Assembly (NCBI GenBank): GCA_021775275.1
Contig: JAJFIE010000086.1
Coordinates: forward strand, 1 to 9,908
Direction of reading: 5' to 3'
Source: Rhodospirillales bacterium
Lineage (GTDB): Bacteria > Pseudomonadota > Alphaproteobacteria > Rhodospirillales > Casp-alpha2
DNA length: 9,908 nt
A program made the position numbers and the translations under genes. Under the pieces are notes generated by a model. That model worked only from the letters and a program-made list of their open reading frames with translations. It was not told where the DNA came from and did not search any database. Numbering within the stretch: the first letter of the stretch is position 1; each line of letters opens with the position of its first letter. Shown in pieces: positions 5,633 through 9,908 of this stretch.

Positions 5633-6631
5633 TTAGGTGGATGGTTTCGCCAAGACCTGTACGGCAATTTCACTTTCCCGGAATTTTTCTGATAGGGGTA
5701 GATCAACCCAGAAGGTGCTCCCCTTGTCGACTTCGCTCTCGAAATCCATATGCCCTCCCAATGCCTCAATCAGTTGCTTGGTGATGGTCAATCCGATTCC
5801 CGTGCCTTCGATGTTCTTGCCCTCTTTTCCAATGCGGTCGAAGGGCTCGAAGACTGCGTCTCGCTTGTCAACCGGAATACCATGGCCAGTATCCGTTACA
5901 CTGATTCTAAGGAATCCATCGGGCCTCAGGTCACAATCCAGAGTGGCCGTTCCCGCATCGCGGTTATATTTGATCGCGTTGGCCAGCAGATTAAGAAGAA
6001 TCTGTCCAAGACGTGTGGTGTCGGTGCGGATAGAGGGCAGATCTTTTGTGGTTCCCTGATCCACCAGCGTTATGCCCCGTTTCTCCGCCAGAACATTTGC
6101 CGTCAAAAGGGTTTGTTGCAGAATGTCCTGAGGTTGAATATCTTCGATGTTCAGCTGAACATTTCCAGTTTCGATCTGCGCCAAGTCGAGAAGATCCTCG
6201 ATGAGAGCCGACAAAAGACTCCCACCGGAAAGGATATTCCTAACAGAGTCCGATTGCGCCTTGCTCAATGAGTTTTCATGATCCATCTGTAACAACTGGG
6301 CAAACCCAAGGATCGCGTTCAGTGGCGTCCGGAGTTCATGGCTCATGGATGAAAGAAATTGTGATTTCGCCTCGCTGGCCGCCTCGGCTCTCTGCTTCTC
6401 GAAGGATAGTTCCTCCGCCAGGTGCGCCATGTCAGCAGCCTGGGCCTGATAACGTTCCTGAGTATCCAGTTGATCGGTAAGGTATCGCTCCAGCGTTTGC
6501 TCGTTCTCCCGTAGAGCCTTTTCCAATTTCACGTAGTCGGATAAAGTTACCTCCAATACTTCGATTTCATCGATCAACTGGGCTTTCGACTTGTGAAATC
6601 TGGTTTGGCGCGAATCTTTTAAAACAGACAA
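5633..6631 (-). CDS. Soluble sensor histidine kinase without an obvious input domain
   Basis: A 332-residue kinase of the hybrid-kinase-like HisKA/HATPase_c type. Residues 15-90 are a charged, heptad-rich probable coiled coil with no PAS, GAF, HAMP or membrane segment. HisKA follows, with the H-box FLSSMSHELRTPLN (92-105) and phospho-acceptor His98. In the ATPase domain, the N-box is NLLANAIKYN (214-223), G1 is DTGHGIP (247-253), the F-box is FEPF (261-264) and G2 is GTGIGL (276-281). All catalytic boxes are intact. There is no receiver domain and no response regulator beside it, so it is an orphan; its signal may come through a partner protein. The start is TTG at 6631, four bases after AGGGGG; no in-frame ATG occurs before residue 68, which would delete most of the coiled coil. 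SemiSWEET lies downstream on the same strand, but a functional link is only conjecture. Confidence 0.9.
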   Translation of the reverse strand: MSVLKDSRQTRFHKSKAQLIDEIEVLEVTLSDYVKLEKALRENEQTLERYLTDQLDTQERYQAQAADMAHLAEELSFEKQRAEAASEAKSQFLSSMSHELRTPLNAILGFAQLLQMDHENSLSKAQSDSVRNILSGGSLLSALIEDLLDLAQIETGNVQLNIEDIQPQDILQQTLLTANVLAEKRGITLVDQGTTKDLPSIRTDTTRLGQILLNLLANAIKYNRDAGTATLDCDLRPDGFLRISVTDTGHGIPVDKRDAVFEPFDRIGKEGKNIEGTGIGLTITKQLIEALGGHMDFESEVDKGSTFWVDLPLSEKFRESEIAVQVLAKPST

Positions 6632-6710
6632 ACAACCCCCTGACTGCCAAGATCGGTTCCATCGAATCGACGAGTTTCCACTGCATCCGTAATGAAATCA
6701 ATCACACAAT

Positions 6711-6738
6711 AGTATATGAGAGTCCATTGAAAATACAA
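6711..6738 (-). promoter_or_regulatory. Possible sigma-70 promoter of the histidine kinase gene
   Basis: On the minus strand, TTGTAT (6738-6733) and TATACT (6716-6711) are separated by 16 bases. The -10 matches the consensus at five of six positions; the -35 keeps only TTG. The start point would be near 6704, leaving a leader of about 70 bases before the TTG start codon. It lies in the 142-base gap after trmJ, the only AT-rich block on this side of the kinase gene. Confidence 0.4.
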
Positions 6739-6773
6739 AGTAGATGGTTGCGTCTTTTTTTAGAATAGACGAC

Positions 6774-7562
6774 CTAGTTTTTCCCTCTCAAGTGCTTGCG
6801 GGTCAGGCCCGAAATCACGCCGCGCATGGTACGGACTTCCTGATCCGTTAAGTGAGCGCGCTGGAACATGGTGCGAATGTTGAGGATCATGGCCGGGCGT
6901 TTTTCCGGTGGGCGGAGGAATCCGCATTTATCCAGTTCATGTTCAAGGTGCTCGAACATGTGCAGCAATTCCTGCTTGGTGGCGGGAACCGTCTCCCGGG
7001 TCGACGCGCCATCGTGCCACGCACTCATATCAAGACCCGTCTGATACCATTCGTAACCGACACAGAATACGGCCTGGGCGAGATTAAGCGACTTGAAGGC
7101 AGGGTTAAGCGGAACTGCGAGAATGGTGTCGGCCATGACTACGTCGTCGTTGGCCAGACCTTTGGCTTCCGGGCCGAACAGCACGCCGGTTTTGATGCTG
7201 TCACGGGCGGCGGCATGGATTTCCGGCGCGGCTTCCCGTGGGGTCATAACGGTTTGCACGGAATCTCTGGGGCGTGCGGTGGCGGCGAACACCCGTTGCA
7301 GGTCGGCCACGGCATCGGCAGTGCTATCAAATACCCGGGCGCCGTCAATGACGCTGTCGGCGCCGGACGCGGCGGCGCGGGCCTTGTCGCTTGGCCAGCC
7401 ATCCCTTGGCTGCACCAGCCTTAAGTCATACAGCCCGTTGTTCAGCATGGCGCGGCAGCACATGCCGATGTTTTCACCAAGCTGGGGCTGGACCAGAATG
7501 ATGGCAGGCGCGCTGTCGGGGGTGATATCGGTTTGGTGCTGGGTGGAATCCGTACCGGCCAC
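6774..7562 (-). CDS. trmJ: tRNA (cytidine/uridine-32-2'-O)-methyltransferase TrmJ
   Basis: This SPOUT-class (TrmH family, group 1) methyltransferase would methylate the 2'-OH of nucleotide 32 in tRNA anticodon loops using SAM. The knotted-domain motifs are all visible in 262 residues (E. coli TrmJ is 246): motif 1 PAIILVQPQLGENIGMCCRA (19-38, with Asn31), motif 2 GVLFGPEAKGL (126-136), and motif 3 AVPLNPAFKSLNLAQAV (149-165). The C-terminal TrmJ-type tail FLRPPEKRPAMILNIRTMFQ (215-234) separates it from other TrmH members. The first 18 residues are an unconserved-looking extension. It starts at GTG (7562) with GGAG six bases upstream. It begins 18 bases after cimA ends, so the two are almost certainly cotranscribed, although their activities are unrelated. 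No clear terminator follows the stop. Confidence 0.93.
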   Translation of the reverse strand: MAGTDSTQHQTDITPDSAPAIILVQPQLGENIGMCCRAMLNNGLYDLRLVQPRDGWPSDKARAAASGADSVIDGARVFDSTADAVADLQRVFAATARPRDSVQTVMTPREAAPEIHAAARDSIKTGVLFGPEAKGLANDDVVMADTILAVPLNPAFKSLNLAQAVFCVGYEWYQTGLDMSAWHDGASTRETVPATKQELLHMFEHLEHELDKCGFLRPPEKRPAMILNIRTMFQRAHLTDQEVRTMRGVISGLTRKHLRGKN

Positions 7563-7580
7563 GGATGTCTCCGATCTTGT

Positions 7581-9182
7581 TTAAGCGGTGTCTGGTCCTG
7601 ATTGATCGCGTTGCAGCTTGTACACCAGACTGTCGCGCAGGGCATTATAGGACGCATCGATAATGTTGGTCGAGACACCCACCGTATTCCAGTGCTCGCC
7701 GTTGCTGTCTGCCGATTCAATCATCACCCGGGTCACCGCGCGAGTACCATCATTTGGTGTCAGGATGCGGACCTTGAAGTCTACCAGATGCAGGTCTGCA
7801 AGTTCGGGATAGATGGGTACCAGAACCTTTCGCATGGCTGCATCGAGTGCATTGACCGGGCCGTTTCCCTCGGCCACGGCCATGTACATTTCATCATCCA
7901 CGGTCAGTTTTACGGTGGCTTCCGAGATGGTGATCAGATCGCCTTTGGCATTCCAGCGTCGCTCGTCAATGACCCGGAAACTGGCGCAGCGGAAATATTC
8001 CGGAATGCCCTCCAATTCGGACCGGGCCATGAGTTCGAAACTGGCTTCCGCACCGTCATAGGCATAGCCGTCGAACTCGCGGGCCTTCACCATGTCGACC
8101 AGACGCGCCACCTTTGGATCATCGACTTCCAGATCAATGCCGATTTCACGAAACCGCGCCATGATATTGGATCGACCGGCCTGATCGGAAACAACGATAT
8201 GACGCAGATTGCCCACAGAGCCGGGGTCGACGTGCTCATAAGTTCGCGGGTCCTTCTCCACGGCGGATACGTGAAGCCCGCCTTTATGGGCGAAGGCCGA
8301 GTCACCCACATAGGGCTGTGTCCTGTCGGGTGCGCGGTTCAACCGCTCATCAACCAGACGGGACAAATGCGACAGCCGTTTCAGGCCATCTGCCGAAATT
8401 CCAATGTCATAATCCATTTTCAGCATCAGGGTAGGGATCAGGGTGACCAGATCTGCATTGCCACACCGTTCGCCAAGGCCATTCAGCGCGCCTTGTATCT
8501 GTCGCGCGCCGGCACGGACAGCGGCCAGACTGTTGGCCACGGCGTTGCCCGTGTCGTCGTGGCAATGAATGCCGAGATGAGTGCCGGGAACGTGCGCGCA
8601 CACGGCGGTCACGATCTCGGTGATTTCATGGGGCAGGGTGCCGCCATTGGTGTCGCACAAAACAACCCAGCGCGCGCCTGCGTCATAGGCTGCCTTGACG
8701 CACCCAAGCGCGTAATCGGGGTTTTCCTTGTATCCGTCAAAAAAGTGTTCCGCATCGAACAGAATTTCAGCCTTTTTGTCAGCGGCGAATTTTATGCTGT
8801 CACCGATCATAGCGACATTTTCATCACGCTCGATCTCCAGCGCAACATCCACATGAAAATCCCAGGTTTTTCCAACCATGCAGATAACATCGACTTTTGC
8901 GTCGAGGAGTGCATTAAGACCCGGGTCGTTATCGGCGCTGCGCCCCGCCCGACGGGTCATGCCGAAGGCGCTGAGGCGTGATGTGGTCAGTTTCGGTAAA
9001 TCGGCAAAGAATGAGTCGTCCGTCGGATTGGCGCCCGGCCAGCCGCCTTCGATATAATCCACACCCAGGGCGTCCAGTTCTCGCGCAATAGCCGCCTTGT
9101 CCAGGGGGCTAAAATCCACGCCCTGGGTCTGTGCGCCGTCACGCAGGGTGACGTCATAGATATAAACGCGGTCCGTGGTCAT
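7581..9182 (-). CDS. cimA: (R)-citramalate synthase CimA
   Basis: CimA condenses pyruvate and acetyl-CoA to (R)-citramalate, the first step of the threonine-independent route to 2-oxobutyrate and isoleucine. The 533-residue protein is a DRE-TIM enzyme with a C-terminal LeuA-type regulatory domain. DVTLRDGAQTQGV (10-22) gives the metal-binding Asp15 and catalytic-type Arg14. GIHCHDDTGNAVANSLAA (204-221) supplies metal ligands His206 and His208, and NGLGERCGNADL (234-245) and AFAHKGGLHVSAV follow. The last 120 or so residues include AVTRVMIES and WNTVGVSTNIIDASYNAL, matching the allosteric domain where isoleucine or leucine feedback binds. Length and motif order fit the citramalate synthase branch better than 2-isopropylmalate or homocitrate synthase, which remain the alternatives. 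GGAG lies 11 bases before the ATG, a rather long spacing. trmJ follows on the same transcript. Confidence 0.94.
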   Translation of the reverse strand: MTTDRVYIYDVTLRDGAQTQGVDFSPLDKAAIARELDALGVDYIEGGWPGANPTDDSFFADLPKLTTSRLSAFGMTRRAGRSADNDPGLNALLDAKVDVICMVGKTWDFHVDVALEIERDENVAMIGDSIKFAADKKAEILFDAEHFFDGYKENPDYALGCVKAAYDAGARWVVLCDTNGGTLPHEITEIVTAVCAHVPGTHLGIHCHDDTGNAVANSLAAVRAGARQIQGALNGLGERCGNADLVTLIPTLMLKMDYDIGISADGLKRLSHLSRLVDERLNRAPDRTQPYVGDSAFAHKGGLHVSAVEKDPRTYEHVDPGSVGNLRHIVVSDQAGRSNIMARFREIGIDLEVDDPKVARLVDMVKAREFDGYAYDGAEASFELMARSELEGIPEYFRCASFRVIDERRWNAKGDLITISEATVKLTVDDEMYMAVAEGNGPVNALDAAMRKVLVPIYPELADLHLVDFKVRILTPNDGTRAVTRVMIESADSNGEHWNTVGVSTNIIDASYNALRDSLVYKLQRDQSGPDTA

Positions 9183-9236
9183 GCGCCCGAATGCTCCAAT
9201 TATCCCAAATTGTCACAGAACGCGGGAGATTGCCTG

Positions 9237-9263
9237 ATTTGACACCAAGCCTCAAGGTCAAAT
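9237..9263. promoter_or_regulatory. Inverted repeat in the divergent cimA / 9380-gene intergenic region
   Basis: ATTTGAC (9237-9243) and GTCAAAT (9257-9263) are perfect 7-bp arms with a 13-base spacer; centre-to-centre the arms are 20 bases apart, two helical turns. Each arm overlaps a TTGAC -35-like core, one per strand: plus-strand TTGACA at 9239 and minus-strand TTGACC at 9261-9256. The repeat may therefore be an operator, or two overlapping divergent -35 elements. Neither has a good -10 at the right distance. It sits in the 197-base gap 9183-9379, in which I recognise nothing else firmly. A plus-strand TATAAG near 9320 lacks a matching -35. Confidence 0.4.
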
Positions 9264-9379
9264 GACTTTATCCGATGTTTTGGGGGAACAAATTATGTGT
9301 TCTTGATGGTAGGGGGTTTTTATAAGTATTCTCGTATGTTAACGGCATAAAACGGCAAGGGCGGAGAACTTTCCGGAAG

Positions 9380-9904
9380 ATGAGTGACGAACCGACAGAC
9401 GACGGTGAACAGATTATCACCATGGATGACCCCCGGTATCTGGCCCTGCATGAGCGGGCCAAGGGCACCAACGTCAATGAACAGACTCTGCTTGCAACGG
9501 ATTACCTGAATCATTTCAATGAGGTCGTCATGCTGTTGGAGATGATTCCCGACATGCCCGATATGCTGGATGAAGCCAAGGAGTGGCAACCCAAACCCTA
9601 CAAGGATCATTTCGCCGAAAGCTCAATTGCCGATCGTGAATTGGCGGTAGAAGCCTACGATTTTGTGCCGACGAAGTACAAAACGCCGTTCGAGCAGACG
9701 ATTTCGCAGTTAAACCGGTTGGTTGCATCGAGCCTTGGCCGTCTGGAGCAGGACCTGGCAGAAGGAAATGTGGACCTGGCCCGGGAAAATGCGTCGGCCC
9801 TGTCCATAACATTGCAACGCCTGACCGATATGGCGGGCGGTATTATTCATGGTAGCGAACGTACCATGGACCAGTCCGAGATTGATGTTCTTTTAGGGGA
9901 TTAA
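9380..9904 (+). CDS. Uncharacterised protein with a FliM-like C-terminal peptide
   Basis: I do not recognise a named family for this 174-residue soluble, acidic, mostly helical protein. There is no signal peptide, membrane segment or cysteine. Residues 30-65 form a well-structured helical block (VNEQTLLATDYLNHFNEVV, then LLEMIPDMPDML). Residues 104-152 look like a long helical pair with regular Leu/Ile spacing. The last dozen residues, TMDQSEIDVLLGD (162-174), closely resemble the N-terminal CheY-phosphate-binding peptide of FliM (SQAEIDALL type) and the comparable tail of CheZ. That points to a chemotaxis or response-regulator partner, but no flagellar or che gene is in view, so this is inference. 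The ATG at 9380 has GGAAG immediately before it and GGAG 13 bases upstream, neither ideal. The gene is divergent from cimA and ends four bases before the window edge. Confidence 0.75.
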   Translation: MSDEPTDDGEQIITMDDPRYLALHERAKGTNVNEQTLLATDYLNHFNEVVMLLEMIPDMPDMLDEAKEWQPKPYKDHFAESSIADRELAVEAYDFVPTKYKTPFEQTISQLNRLVASSLGRLEQDLAEGNVDLARENASALSITLQRLTDMAGGIIHGSERTMDQSEIDVLLGD

Positions 9905-9908
9905 GCAT

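Noticed and set aside
6750..6772. CGTCT...AGACG hairpin with an A/T run just after trmJ
   Set aside because: The stem is only 5 bp and the T-run lies inside the loop rather than after the stem, so it is not a credible intrinsic terminator.
6852..7424. A 190-codon plus-strand open frame opposite trmJ
   Set aside because: It is a shadow of trmJ, whose SPOUT motifs are intact on the minus strand.
7602..8981. A 459-codon open frame on the plus strand, antisense to cimA
   Set aside because: It lies wholly within cimA, resembles no protein I know, and such long antisense frames arise from codon bias in G+C-rich genes.

Overview
The window looks like chromosomal DNA from an alphaproteobacterium with moderately high G+C, probably a Rhodospirillales-like, aerobic, ubiquinone-using lineage. 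This rests on the COQ7-type diiron hydroxylase, the YqaA/DsbB/COQ7 gene order and the general character of the proteins; the taxon is an inference. Nearly all the DNA is coding. I found no transposase, CRISPR array, phage structural gene or complete mobile element, so this is mostly housekeeping sequence with a few odd features.

Layout. Positions 1-281 (minus) hold the N-terminal part of a MaoC/PhaJ-like hydratase that runs off the left edge. A 130-base gap with two small inverted repeats follows. Positions 412-2721 (minus) look like a three-gene transcription unit. Read in its own direction, it has an acidic 128-residue protein I do not recognise, a 154-residue protein resembling only the N-terminal core-binding domain of a tyrosine recombinase, and a complete amidase-signature hydrolase. 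A tRNA-Leu(CAA) lies at 2836-2922 (minus) with a clear sigma-70-type promoter.

Positions 3062-5199 (plus) carry four genes: a YqaA/VTT-domain membrane protein, dsbB, coq7 and a RidA-family protein. dsbB and coq7 abut exactly (TGAATG). DsbB passes electrons to ubiquinone and Coq7 catalyses a late step in making ubiquinone, so the pairing makes metabolic sense. The RidA-like protein has lost the family's usual catalytic arginine.

Positions 5294-6631 (minus) carry a SemiSWEET sugar-transporter half-unit and, upstream of it, a soluble histidine kinase that appears to start at TTG. Positions 6774-9182 (minus) carry cimA (citramalate synthase, isoleucine pathway) followed 18 bases later by trmJ (tRNA 2'-O-methyltransferase). 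A 197-base divergent gap with a 7-bp inverted repeat separates cimA from a plus-strand gene at 9380-9904. That gene encodes an uncharacterised protein whose extreme C-terminus resembles the CheY-binding peptide of FliM.

I did not find a convincing new multi-gene system. The best leads are the FliM-like C-terminal tail, the stand-alone recombinase core-binding-domain protein in its conserved-looking operon, and the arginine-less RidA paralogue.
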